Source: Butyricicoccus pullicaecorum DSM 23266
GTDB taxonomy: Bacteria; Bacillota; Clostridia; Oscillospirales; Butyricicoccaceae
Length of the DNA stretch: 64,000 bases
Assembly: GCF_900167005.1 (NCBI RefSeq)
Contig: NZ_FUXW01000001.1
Span: 744,001 to 808,000, forward strand
Direction: 5' to 3'
In this document: piece after piece, positions 52,050 through 60,617 of the stretch
Layout: the number at the start of each line of letters is the position of its first letter
Numbering within the stretch: position 1 is the first letter of the stretch
Notes under the pieces: model-generated
The model's database searches: none
What the model was told of the DNA's origin: nothing
Seen by the model: the letters and a program-made list of their open reading frames with translations, nothing else
Position numbers and translations under genes: made by a program

Positions 52050-52208
52050 ATGAACAATACCGCAACCAACACCGCCCCTTGCCCGACTGTCAGAAAGCAG
52101 ATCGGAAAGACAACCTATATCGTCCGTGTGCATTTCAGCCAGACCGCAAAAGAGACGATGGAGGACAAAATCAAGCGTCTGCTTCGTGAGGAAGTCCGCA
52201 AAATGTAA
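52050..52208 (+). CDS. tnpW: TnpW-like transposon protein
   Basis: 52 residues (RKQIGKTTYIVRVHFSQTAK, RLLREEVRKM), with ACAGGAGG before the start. Similar in plan to the TnpW at 62218-62403: a short beta-rich part followed by a helix. Unknown function; a usual companion of Tn4451-like recombinases. Confidence 0.75.
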   Translation: MNNTATNTAPCPTVRKQIGKTTYIVRVHFSQTAKETMEDKIKRLLREEVRKM

Positions 52209-52250
52209 CTTCTTTTTGAATTTGATGAAAAAGTCCTTGACTTTTCGTCT

Positions 52251-53065
52251 CTGGCAAAACGGCAAAATCCATCCTGATTTCCTGTGGTGCGCGCCTTGCC
52301 GTATTCGACATTGCGGAGCTGCGGGAGGTCACTTCCTACGATGAGTTGGAACTGGATACCCTGGGAGATCGCCGGACTGCATTGTTCCTCATTATGAGCG
52401 ATACGGATGATAGCTTTAACTTCCTAATCTCCATGTGCTACACCCAGCTTTTCAATTTGCTCTGCGAAAAGGCTGACGATGTGTATGGCGGTCGGCTGCC
52501 GGTCCATGTGCGCTGCCTTATTGACGAGTGTGCCAACATCGGTCAGATACCCCGGTTGGAAAAGCTGGTTGCCACCATCCGAAGCCGTGAGATCTCCGCC
52601 TGTTTGGTCTTGCAGGCACAGTCCCAGCTGAAAGCCATCTACAAGGACAACGCCGATACCATCATCGGCAACATGGATACCTCTATCTTCCTGGGCGGCA
52701 AGGAGCCGACCACCCTCAAGGAGTTGGCCGCCGTACTGGGCAAGGAGACCATCGACACCTACAACACCGGTGAGAGCCGTGGGCGGGAAACTTCCCACTC
52801 GCTCAACTATCAAAAATTGGGGAAAGAGCTGATGAGTCAGGACGAGCTGGCTGTTATGGACGGCGGCAAGTGCATCCTCCAGCTGCGCGGTGTGCGGCCT
52901 TTCCTTTCGGATAAGTACGACATCACCAAGCACCCCAATTTCAAATACACAGCCGACGCAGACGAAAAGAACGCTTTTGACATTGAAGCGTTCCTGTCCA
53001 CCCGGCTGAAACTCAAGCCCAATGAGGTCTACGATGTGTACGAAGTAGACGCAGAGGGCGCTTAA
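52251..53065 (+). pseudogene. 3' fragment of a second virD4 gene
   Basis: From GGCAAAACGGCAAAATCC onward the frame encodes GKTAKSILISCGARLAVFDI and the remaining about 270 residues of VirD4 to its natural stop, nearly identical to the ICE A protein. The Walker A half and N-terminus are absent, so it is inactive. It starts directly after the tnpW-like gene of module B, marking a recombination joint. Confidence 0.88.
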
Positions 53066-53282
53066 ATCTGTTCCGCTGTGAAAGGAGTGATCGTATCTAT
53101 TCGCCGCAACTGCCCCGGATGGGGCCATTGGCGTACAAAGCGGACAATCACCAAAAAATAATGAAAAAAGGAGGACAGCCGGAATCGGCCCCCGGAAACC
53201 GGGCGGCAGATTGCTCCGGCTTTTGTATGCCTATGAATGACTAAATCAACCTTTTTCAAATGATTCCGGCTAACTATAATTT
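53066..53282 (+). repeat. Copy of the virD4-maff2 spacer
   Basis: Non-coding sequence matching 38324-38535 in reverse orientation, including the nested hairpin AGCCGGA...CTCCGGCT and the ribosome-site region of maff2. No gene. Confidence 0.8.
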
Positions 53283-53423
53283 ATGGAATTTTTTACTCAG
53301 GCTATCACTGTTCTGAAAACTCTCGTTATCGCTCTGGGCGCTGGTCTCGGCATCTGGGGTGTCATCAACCTGCTGGAAGGTTACGGCAATGACAACCCCG
53401 GCGCGAATGCTCATGTACGGTAA
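53283..53423 (+). pseudogene. Truncated maff2
   Basis: 46 codons: Maff2 N-terminus MEFFTQAITVLKTLVIALGA through GYGNDNPGAN, then an unrelated AHVR and stop. The second helix is missing. The break at about 53409 marks the join between the ICE remnant and the tet(W) region. Confidence 0.85.
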
Positions 53424-53495
53424 GGAAGCAAGCAACCGAAAACAAGAGATAGACCGCCAGCACTACACTATTCCGAACCAAAGACCAAAAGATAA

Positions 53496-53651
53496 GCATT
53501 GTGGGAAAATCTAAACTTTTGGATTTTCCTACAATGCCAACTACGGCGGAATCCCTCCCACTCCTTATATCTTTCTGTATACATTGAATTTGTATTTAGT
53601 AAAATGCAGACAACACCACGGATCGGCTTTTGGTTGGACAATTCCAACCAA
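53496..53651. repeat. Two inverted repeats upstream of tet(W)
   Basis: GCATTGT(g)GGAAAATC (53496-53511) pairs with GATTTTCC(t)ACAATGC (53522-53537), a stem of about 15 bp with one mismatch. TTGGTTGGA (53630-53638) pairs with TCCAACCAA (53643-53651). The rest of the 53424-53741 gap shows no gene. They could be the edge of the tet(W) cassette or terminators; no T run follows. Confidence 0.55.
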
Positions 53652-53741
53652 ACACCACAGCAGACAGCAGAAAACATTCTGAACGCTAGGAAGCCGGTAT
53701 GATTGTTACATATAAGGGGAAGAAAAATTTCTTTTAGGTAC

Positions 53742-53770
53742 TTGCTTTCCTAAAACTGATGTGATACAAT
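53742..53770 (+). promoter_or_regulatory. tet(W) promoter
   Basis: TTGCTT (53742-53747) and TACAAT (53765-53770) with a 17-bp spacer, about 290 bases before the tet(W) start and just before the leader peptide. Confidence 0.8.
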
Positions 53771-53798
53771 GATTTAATCCAGAAAAGGAGTAAAAAAT

Positions 53799-53822
53799 AT
53801 GCGGCAAGGTATTCTTAAATAA
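53799..53822 (+). CDS. tet(W) leader peptide MRQGILK
   Basis: Seven-codon ORF after AAAAGGAG, 28 bases past the promoter. Leader ORFs of this kind precede ribosomal protection genes and couple ribosome behaviour under tetracycline to readthrough of a downstream terminator (established for tet(M)-type control). Confidence 0.75.
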   Translation: MRQGILK

Positions 53823-53990
53823 AACTATAATCAAATAGTGGGAACAAAGGATTATGATAGCTCCTTTTGTAGGGGCTTAGTTTTTTGTACCCAATTTAAG
53901 AATACTTTTGCCTTATCAATTTTGACATATCCCCAAAAACAGCAATCACAAACAGGTGTATGCTGTATATGTGTATGTCCGCAACTTATA

Positions 53991-54030
53991 ATCCCCAGTG
54001 GTAAAAGTATTTTACTGCTGGGGATTTTTA
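53991..54030 (+). terminator. tet(W) transcription attenuator
   Basis: Hairpin with arms ATCCCCAG and CTGGGGAT plus inner GTAAAA/TTTTAC pairing, then TTTTT. It ends about 35 bases before the tet(W) start, which has AGGGAGGA. The 53823-53990 leader contains no gene. Confidence 0.85.
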
Positions 54031-54063
54031 TGCCCTTTGGGGCTGTAAAGGGAGGACAATCAC

Positions 54064-55983
54064 ATGAAAATAATCAATATTGGAATTCTTGCCCATGTAG
54101 ACGCTGGAAAGACGACCTTGACGGAGAGCCTGCTATATGCCAGCGGAGCCATTTCAGAACCGGGGAGCGTCGAAAAAGGGACAACGAGGACGGACACCAT
54201 GTTTTTGGAGCGGCAGCGTGGGATTACCATTCAAGCGGCAGTCACTTCCTTCCAGTGGCACAGATGTAAAGTTAACATTGTGGATACGCCCGGCCACATG
54301 GATTTTTTGGCGGAGGTGTACCGCTCTTTGGCTGTTTTAGATGGGGCCATCTTGGTGATCTCCGCTAAAGATGGCGTGCAGGCCCAGACCCGTATTCTGT
54401 TCCATGCCCTGCGGAAAATGAACATTCCCACCGTTATCTTTATCAACAAGATCGACCAGGCTGGCGTTGATTTGCAGAGCGTGGTTCAGTCTGTTCGGGA
54501 TAAGCTCTCCGCCGATATTATCATCAAGCAGACGGTGTCGCTGTCCCCGGAAATAGTCCTGGAGGAAAATACCGACATAGAAGCATGGGATGCGGTCATC
54601 GAAAATAACGATGAATTATTGGAAAAGTATATCGCAGGAGAACCAATCAGCCGGGAAAAACTTGCGCGGGAGGAACAGCAGCGGGTTCAAGACGCCTCCC
54701 TGTTCCCAGTCTATCATGGCAGCGCCAAAAATGGCCTTGGCATTCAACCGTTGATGGATGCGGTGACAGGGCTGTTCCAACCGATTGGGGAACAGGGGGG
54801 CGCCGCCCTATGCGGCAGCGTTTTCAAGGTTGAGTACACCGATTGCGGCCAGCGGCGTGTCTATCTACGGTTATACAGCGGAACGCTGCGCCTGCGGGAT
54901 ACGGTGGCCCTGGCCGGGAGAGAAAAGCTGAAAATCACAGAGATGCGTATTCCATCCAAAGGGGAAATTGTTCGGACAGACACCGCTTATCAGGGTGAAA
55001 TTGTTATCCTTCCCAGCGACAGCGTGAGGTTAAACGATGTATTAGGGGACCAAACCCGGCTCCCTCGTAAAAGGTGGCGCGAGGACCCCCTCCCCATGCT
55101 GCGGACGACGATTGCGCCGAAAACGGCAGCGCAAAGAGAACGGCTGCTGGACGCTCTTACGCAACTTGCGGATACTGACCCGCTTTTGCGTTGCGAAGTG
55201 GATTCCATCACCCATGAGATCATTCTTTCTTTTTTGGGCCGGGTGCAGTTGGAGGTTGTTTCCGCTTTGCTGTCGGAAAAATACAAGCTTGAAACAGTGG
55301 TAAAGGAACCCTCCGTCATTTATATGGAGCGGCCGCTCAAAGCAGCCAGCCACACCATCCATATCGAGGTGCCGCCCAACCCGTTTTGGGCATCCATAGG
55401 ACTGTCTGTTACACCACTCTCGCTTGGCTCCGGTGTACAATACGAGAGCCGGGTTTCGCTGGGATACTTGAACCAGAGTTTTCAAAACGCTGTCAGGGAT
55501 GGTATCCGTTACGGGCTGGAGCAGGGCTTGTTCGGCTGGAACGTAACGGACTGTAAGATTTGCTTTGAATACGGGCTTTATTACAGTCCGGTCAGCACGC
55601 CGGCGGACTTCCGCTCATTGGCCCCGATTGTATTGGAACAGGCATTGAAGGAATCGGGGACGCAGCTGCTGGAACCTTATCTCTCCTTCATCCTCTATGC
55701 GCCCCAGGAATACCTTTCCAGGGCTTATCATGATGCACCGAAATACTGTGCCACCATCGAAACGGCCCAGGTAAAAAAGGATGAAGTTGTCTTTACTGGC
55801 GAGATTCCCGCCCGCTGTATACAGGCATACCGTACTGATCTGGCCTTTTACACCAACGGGCGGAGCGTATGCCTTACAGAGCTGAAAGGATATCAGGCCG
55901 CTGTCGGTCAGCCGGTCATCCAGCCCCGCCGTCCAAACAGCCGCCTGGACAAGGTGCGCCATATGTTTCAGAAGGTAATGTAA
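54064..55983 (+). CDS. tet(W): Tetracycline resistance ribosomal protection protein Tet(W)
   Basis: 639 residues, the Tet(W) length, and the sequence agrees with Tet(W) as I recall it. EF-G-like GTPase: G1 AHVDAGKTT (residues 10-18), G3 DTPGH, G4 NKIDQAG. Domains II to V follow, with the C-terminal loop region that displaces tetracycline from the ribosome. Complete and intact. Control by the leader peptide and attenuator upstream. Exact allele or mosaic status needs alignment. Confidence 0.95.
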   Translation: MKIINIGILAHVDAGKTTLTESLLYASGAISEPGSVEKGTTRTDTMFLERQRGITIQAAVTSFQWHRCKVNIVDTPGHMDFLAEVYRSLAVLDGAILVISAKDGVQAQTRILFHALRKMNIPTVIFINKIDQAGVDLQSVVQSVRDKLSADIIIKQTVSLSPEIVLEENTDIEAWDAVIENNDELLEKYIAGEPISREKLAREEQQRVQDASLFPVYHGSAKNGLGIQPLMDAVTGLFQPIGEQGGAALCGSVFKVEYTDCGQRRVYLRLYSGTLRLRDTVALAGREKLKITEMRIPSKGEIVRTDTAYQGEIVILPSDSVRLNDVLGDQTRLPRKRWREDPLPMLRTTIAPKTAAQRERLLDALTQLADTDPLLRCEVDSITHEIILSFLGRVQLEVVSALLSEKYKLETVVKEPSVIYMERPLKAASHTIHIEVPPNPFWASIGLSVTPLSLGSGVQYESRVSLGYLNQSFQNAVRDGIRYGLEQGLFGWNVTDCKICFEYGLYYSPVSTPADFRSLAPIVLEQALKESGTQLLEPYLSFILYAPQEYLSRAYHDAPKYCATIETAQVKKDEVVFTGEIPARCIQAYRTDLAFYTNGRSVCLTELKGYQAAVGQPVIQPRRPNSRLDKVRHMFQKVM

Positions 55984-56033
55984 AGATACATAATCGTCAA
56001 GACGGCAACAATCAGAAGTTATGGAGGGTAACA

Positions 56034-56801
56034 ATGGAATATAGTAAGGAAGATTTAATGGAAGCAAAAAAGCAAATTTGGGGAGTGGGAGAGAACATGG
56101 GAACAGAGGAAAGTAAAAAAATCTGGGAGGAGAACGCACAATTTTGGGATAATGCAATGGGTGACGAATCTAATGAATTTCACAGAGAGGTAGTGCGTCC
56201 CAAAGTAACGGAACTTCTATCTCCTAATCCTGCGGATTACATTTTGGATATTGCGTGTGGCAATGGAAATTATTCTTCGTATCTTGCACAAAGAGGCGCT
56301 TCGGTTGTCGCTTTTGATTACAGCAAAAAAATGATAGAATTGGCTAAAAGACGGCAATCACAATATGCAAAACAAATTGAATTTTGTGTGGCGGATGCGA
56401 CCGATAGAAAAAGTATATTAGAATTAAAAAGAAATCGAGCCTTTACGAAAGCAGTTTCTAATATGGCAATTATGGATATTACGGATATTGAACCACTTCT
56501 TATGGCTGTTTATGAACTGTTGCAGGAAAGCGGAATTTTTGTCTTTGCAACGCAACACCCTTGTTTTGTCACGTTGACTGAAAAATATATGACACCGCAC
56601 AGTTACTATGATATAGCGATTGAAGGGCAACCGAAAGAGCAGATTTATTATCATCGTTCCATACAAGATATTTTTAACCTTTGTTTTAGAGCTGGATTTG
56701 TCATTGATGGATTTTATGAAGAATGTTTTAAAACCAACAAAGAAATTCCTATGGTAATGATAGTAAGGCTTAAGAAGGTAAAACGTGATAGCTTAAAATA
56801 A
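56034..56801 (+). CDS. Class I SAM-dependent methyltransferase
   Basis: 255 residues with motif I ILDIACGNGNYSSYL (about residues 66-80), VVAFDYSKKMIELAKRR and FVFATQHPCFVTL. GGAGGG precedes the start. It is the next gene after tet(W), 50 bases on, AT-richer than tet(W), so joined from another source. The substrate is not evident; small-molecule or tRNA-type methylation is possible. A role in resistance is not shown. Confidence 0.85.
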   Translation: MEYSKEDLMEAKKQIWGVGENMGTEESKKIWEENAQFWDNAMGDESNEFHREVVRPKVTELLSPNPADYILDIACGNGNYSSYLAQRGASVVAFDYSKKMIELAKRRQSQYAKQIEFCVADATDRKSILELKRNRAFTKAVSNMAIMDITDIEPLLMAVYELLQESGIFVFATQHPCFVTLTEKYMTPHSYYDIAIEGQPKEQIYYHRSIQDIFNLCFRAGFVIDGFYEECFKTNKEIPMVMIVRLKKVKRDSLK

Positions 56802-56841
56802 ATTCAAGTTTGTCGGGTAAATAGCAAACCCAGCCGAGCCA

Positions 56842-56883
56842 GTCAACGGTCAAGATGAACGGCGCATATGCGCAGCCGTTGAC
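56842..56883. repeat. Nested palindrome between methyltransferase and sigma-like gene
   Basis: Outer arms GTCAACGG (56842-56849) and CCGTTGAC (56876-56883) flank a perfect 12-bp palindrome GCGCATATGCGC (56862-56873). Could be an operator or a cassette joint. The rest of the 56802-56972 gap shows no gene. Confidence 0.55.
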
Positions 56884-56972
56884 AGCCCCGCCCGCCTTTG
56901 CTGGTAGGCAATCAAGGGGCGACAGCAAGAAGTGCCACCGCCCCGCACTATTATTCAGAAAGGGGAATTTCC

Positions 56973-57395
56973 ATGACCGACCAGATAGCCTATCAAGAAT
57001 ATATCCAGCGCAGGTACAACGCCTTTTGCAAGACTGTTATCCGCTGTGCCGCCTTGGACAAGATTTTGAAGCTTAAACGGCAATGGGAACGGCAAGTTTC
57101 CCTTGACTATCTGATGAACGAGAAGTTTGTCCAGTTTGCCGCGTCGGAGCCGGACGAGGAATACCCATTTACCGTCTGCGGTCAGACCGTCCTGCTCTGC
57201 AACGCCGCCCTTGCCGACGCGATCTCTGTTTTGCCGGAGCAGACGCGGGAAGAAATCCTGCGCTATTACTTTCTGCGCCAGCCGCAGCGCGTGATCGGCG
57301 CGTGTATTGGCCGGTCACGCAGCACAGCGGGGCGGCATATCCAGCTTGCCTTGCAGCGGCTACGCGAAGAAATGGGGGTGAGCCGGTATGAGTAG
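56973..57395 (+). CDS. Sigma-70-like region 4 regulator
   Basis: 140 residues; C-terminal HTH (LPEQTREEILRYYFLRQPQR, GACIGRSRSTAGRHIQLALQRL) like sigma region 4, while the N-terminal part lacks a clear region 2. Comparable small sigma-like proteins occur in Tn916-type elements. AGAAAGGGG precedes the start. Overlaps the next gene by 8 bases. It probably controls transfer or excision genes. Confidence 0.83.
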   Translation: MTDQIAYQEYIQRRYNAFCKTVIRCAALDKILKLKRQWERQVSLDYLMNEKFVQFAASEPDEEYPFTVCGQTVLLCNAALADAISVLPEQTREEILRYYFLRQPQRVIGACIGRSRSTAGRHIQLALQRLREEMGVSRYE

Positions 57396-57600
57396 ACTTC
57401 TCCCCTATGAAACAATCCTCAAAGCCCGTGAGGGCGACCCAGAAGCCGTGAACGCTGTCCTGCTCCACTACGCCGGATATATCCGCTATTTCTCAAAAGT
57501 GAACGGGCAGGTCAACGCCGAGGTGGAGGACTATGTAAAGCAGCGGTTAATTGACTGTCAATTCAAGTTCCGGCTTGACGAACCACCGGACAAGTCATAA
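57388..57600 (+). CDS. Helix-turn-helix protein (HTH_16, Tn916 Orf8-like)
   Basis: 70 residues: LPYETILKAREGDPEAVNAVLLHYAGYI and YVKQRLIDCQFKFRLD match the conjugative-transposon HTH_16 family. Pairs with the sigma-like protein as in Tn916-like elements. Confidence 0.85.
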   Translation: MSRLLPYETILKAREGDPEAVNAVLLHYAGYIRYFSKVNGQVNAEVEDYVKQRLIDCQFKFRLDEPPDKS

Positions 57601-57636
57601 AAACTGAATACCAGCCGCCACCGACGCGGCCAGCGA

Positions 57637-57674
57637 AAGCAGTAAGTCTTGAAAAAGATTTACTGCTTTTTTTG
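57637..57674 (+). terminator. Terminator after the sigma-like/HTH pair
   Basis: Arms AAGCAGTAA and TTACTGCTT with inner TCTT/AAGA pairing, followed by TTTTTTT. Ends the regulatory operon before the oriT-like region. Confidence 0.88.
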
Positions 57675-58014
57675 TTGTCCGGCTCCGCTCCCGGCCATTT
57701 TGCCCCCTGCCGGTTGTAGTAGTAAGCGAGGAGGGAATTTTTCTGCCCTGGTGTTTGGCATTTGGAGCATTTACCCGTAGTAGAGGGCAAAGAGAAAGGA
57801 TTTCTCCAACACCGGGTAGAAACCACTGCGTCCGGTGTCATTTTAGCGAAAGCGGGCAGGAATGCCCTTTACAGGATTAGTAGTAGCAGAAAAAGAGAAA
57901 CAAACTTTTGTGGTTGCAGTTTTCCAAAAAAGTGGCGGACGGAAGTGAGAGAAAGTTTGCAGTCACGGAGAGCAAGTATCGACCAGTGTACCAAATTTCG
58001 CTTTTCGCTCATTT

Positions 58015-58056
58015 GTCCCCCGGTCAGATACTTGTTGGGGTTGCCACCCCAAACCC
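58015..58056. other. Candidate oriT of element D
   Basis: TCCCCCGG, CTTGTTG (58031-58037), inverted repeat TTGGGG-ttgcca-CCCCAA and CCCCAAACCC (58047-58056), in the same order as at 11514-11555 near the ICE A relaxase. It lies 140 bases before mobC. The rest of 57675-58193 shows no supported gene. Confidence 0.55.
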
Positions 58057-58193
58057 GCCTTTTGCGGCTTACGCCGCCGAAAAATCCCCCGCAAATATTT
58101 TTTGGATTTTTCAAAAACAGTTCCGATTTACACCCTGTTTTTCTCCTATCAGTGAGAGGACAAACCGCAGCAAACGAAAGGAGATGAGCCACC

Positions 58194-58595
58194 ATGACAC
58201 GCAAGACCTACAACACCCCCAAGCGGAAATGTGTTGTCAAAACCCGGCTTACCGAGGACGAGCGTAGAGCCTTTGAGGACAAATGCGCCGCCCTCTCCAT
58301 GAGCCAGTCCGAGTATATCCGGCAAGCCGTTTTTTACAGCCGGATTTCCCCTGTTATCCGGGTGACTGCTCACAGCGAGGAAATGCTCACCGCCGTATCT
58401 TCCCTTGTGGCGCAGTACGGGAAAATCGGAAGCAACCTAAACCAGATCGCCCGGTATCTGAACGAATACGGCGCACCTTACAATGCCCTGTCCGGCGAAG
58501 TGAGAACCGCCGTTTCCGACCTTGCCGCCCTCAAATTCGAGGTGCTGAAAGTGATAGGTGAAGCCTATGGCAACGATCAAGCATATCAGCTCTAA
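58194..58595 (+). CDS. mobC: MobC relaxosome protein
   Basis: 133 residues with a ribbon-helix-helix N-terminus (KCVVKTRLTEDERRAFEDKC, MSQSEYIRQAVF) and the MobC motif GKIGSNLNQIARYLNEYG. AAAGGAG precedes the start. Overlaps the relaxase gene by about 29 bases. It should bind the oriT region just upstream. Confidence 0.9.
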   Translation: MTRKTYNTPKRKCVVKTRLTEDERRAFEDKCAALSMSQSEYIRQAVFYSRISPVIRVTAHSEEMLTAVSSLVAQYGKIGSNLNQIARYLNEYGAPYNALSGEVRTAVSDLAALKFEVLKVIGEAYGNDQAYQL

Positions 58596-60180
58596 AAATG
58601 CCGACTACGCAGCCGCCGAAGCCTATCTGACCTTTGAGCATGACGAGTTTACCATGAAGCCCACCCTTGACGAAGCCGGGCGGCTCATTCCCCGGCAGGA
58701 CTACCGGCTGGACACATTGAACTGCGGGGACGAAGATTTTGCCCTGTCATGTATCCGGGCAAATCTGCGGTACGGCAAGAACAGCAAACGGGAGGACATC
58801 AAGAGCCACCACTATATCATCAGCTTTGACCCACGGGACGCAGCCGACAATGTCCTGACCGTAGACCAGGCGCAGGCGTTGGGGCTGGCCTACTGCAAAG
58901 AGCATTTTCCCGGACACCAAGCCCTTGTCTGCACCCACCCGGACGGACACAACCACAGCAGCAATATCCATGTGCATATTGTCATCAACAGTCTGCGGAT
59001 TGCCGAGGTGGAGCGCAAGCCCTACATGGACAGGGCCAGCGACACCAGAGCCGGGGACAAACACCGCTGCACCGCCGCAGCCATGCGGTATTTCCGCAGC
59101 GAAGTCATGGAGATGTGCCACCGGGAGGGGCTTTACCAGATCGACCTCTTGAACGGCAGCAAGAACAAAGTGACCGAGCGTGAATACTGGGCGAAGCGCA
59201 AAGGGCAAGCCAAGTTGGACAAGGAGAACGCTGCCCTGCTTGCCGAGGGTATCACACCCCGACAGACCAAGTTTGAAACTGACAAAGACCATCTGCGGCA
59301 GACCATACGCAAAGCCCTTTCCACCGCCGTCAGCTTTGACGAGTTTGCCACGCTCCTGCTGCGGGAGGGCGTGACCGTCAAGGAGAGCCGGGGGCGGCTG
59401 TCCTATCTCACACCGGACAGAACGAAACCCATCACCGCTCGGAAGCTGGGGACGGACTTCGACAAAGCCGCTGTCCTTGCTGTTTTCCAGCAGAACGCCC
59501 TACACAGGCCGGAAAAGGGTGTCGTGAAGCACAACCCCCATGCCCCGACACAGGGCGCAGGGTACGGACGAAAACCCGTCCAAATCACCCCCAATCCCGA
59601 CAGCCCGCAGCGGCTTGTGGATATAGCAGCCAAACGAGCCGAGGGAAAAGGCATCGGCTACGAGCGTTGGGCGAAAACCTTTAACCTCAAGCAGATGGCA
59701 AAGACCATGAATTTTCTTTCCGAGCATGGCTTTACCAGCCCCGAAGAAGTGGACGCAGCCCTTGAAGCCGCTATTTCCGGGCAGCACGCCGCCGGGGAAA
59801 AGCTGAAAGAACTGGAATCCAGAATTACCGCCAACAAGGAACTCATGCACCAGATCGGCGTTTACCGCAGAACCAAGCCCACCCATGACGGGCTGAAAAC
59901 CGCCAAGAAGCCAGAACGATACCGGGAAGCGTTTCATGCAGACCTGACGCTGTATGAAGCGGCGGTTCGGTATTTTCGAGAACGGGGCTTGAAGAAGCTG
60001 CCCGCCACTTCCAGACTGCAAGCGGAAAATGAAGCCCTGATTTCCGAGAAAAACGGGCGTTACACCGAATACCGGGAGCAGAAAGCCAGAGCCGCCGAGC
60101 TGCAAAAGGTCAAATCCAACCTTGCCGCCATGCTCCGGCAGGAACGGACAAAAGAGATGCGCCGGGATTGGGAGCGGTAA
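58567..60180 (+). CDS. MOBP-type relaxase
   Basis: 537 residues: N-terminal MATIKHISSKNADYAAAEAY, KSHHYIISFDP, and the metal motif HPDGHNHSSNIHVHIVIN near residues 124-141. The C-terminal coiled coil resembles that of the ICE A relaxase, with GIGYERWAKTFNLKQMAKTM in common. ATG at 58567 preferred to one nine bases earlier because related proteins begin MATIK. It starts transfer of element D. Confidence 0.92.
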   Translation: MATIKHISSKNADYAAAEAYLTFEHDEFTMKPTLDEAGRLIPRQDYRLDTLNCGDEDFALSCIRANLRYGKNSKREDIKSHHYIISFDPRDAADNVLTVDQAQALGLAYCKEHFPGHQALVCTHPDGHNHSSNIHVHIVINSLRIAEVERKPYMDRASDTRAGDKHRCTAAAMRYFRSEVMEMCHREGLYQIDLLNGSKNKVTEREYWAKRKGQAKLDKENAALLAEGITPRQTKFETDKDHLRQTIRKALSTAVSFDEFATLLLREGVTVKESRGRLSYLTPDRTKPITARKLGTDFDKAAVLAVFQQNALHRPEKGVVKHNPHAPTQGAGYGRKPVQITPNPDSPQRLVDIAAKRAEGKGIGYERWAKTFNLKQMAKTMNFLSEHGFTSPEEVDAALEAAISGQHAAGEKLKELESRITANKELMHQIGVYRRTKPTHDGLKTAKKPERYREAFHADLTLYEAAVRYFRERGLKKLPATSRLQAENEALISEKNGRYTEYREQKARAAELQKVKSNLAAMLRQERTKEMRRDWER

Positions 60181-60239
60181 GGGGGTTCCGTTTTGTTCCA
60201 CCCCCTACCGGGAAAGGGGTTTCCATTTTGGACACCCCC
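60181..60239 (+). repeat. Two imperfect tandem GGGGTT...CCCCC repeats
   Basis: Two units of about 24 bases (GGGGTTCCGTTTTGTTCC then CACCCCC; GGGGTTTCCATTTTGGAC then ACCCCC) directly after the relaxase stop, each able to fold on itself. No T run. The following 60240-60446 stretch shows no supported gene. Confidence 0.5.
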
Positions 60240-60446
60240 TTGCTATGGGAAATTGACCGCTGAAACCCGCCCCGAAATGATACCGAACTTTGACAAACTC
60301 GCCCCTTGTATCTACCCCTATCCGCAATATCACCCGCCTTTTTCAAGGGGCATACAGAGGGGAAAATCCCCGAAAATGACACCGAAACGCTACACCAAAT
60401 ACCGCCTATCCCGTTACACCGACAGGACAGGCAGAAAGGAGCCGCC

Positions 60447-60617
60447 ATGCCGAGAATGAGCAAGAAGCGCAAGGAAGAATGGGCGTTCTTTCTCAACGAG
60501 CGCAACCGTATCACCTACAACCCCCTTTGCCGCAAGTGCCGCCGCACCTGCAAGCAGAGTTTCCGGGCTATCATCATCGAGTGCCCGCCGTTTCGCTCCA
60601 AGCGGGCGAAGCCATGA
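60447..60617 (+). CDS. Small basic cysteine-containing protein
   Basis: 56 residues, very basic, with CRKCRRTCKQSFRAIIIEC that could bind zinc or nucleic acid. AGAAAGGAG precedes the start, and the stop overlaps the rep start (ATGA), which supports real coupling. Family not recognised. Confidence 0.72.
   Translation: MPRMSKKRKEEWAFFLNERNRITYNPLCRKCRRTCKQSFRAIIIECPPFRSKRAKP

Larger units (their letters stand above)
45140..52250 (+). mobile_element. Mobilizable module B with lnu(C)-like gene
   Basis: Plus-strand block: truncated serine recombinase, TnpV, small membrane protein, lnu(C)-like gene, oriT, DUF3847, MOBQ relaxase, primase/ATPase, TnpW-like. It lacks secretion genes and an intact recombinase, so it would need helper functions for both integration and transfer. 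Left edge taken as the recombinase truncation point, right edge as the start of the virD4 remnant; true ends are not proven. Confidence 0.65.

Noticed and set aside
56842-56883. Insertion sequence terminal repeats around the methyltransferase
   Set aside because: Both arms lie on the same side within 42 bases, no transposase is present and no matching repeat was seen upstream of tet(W).
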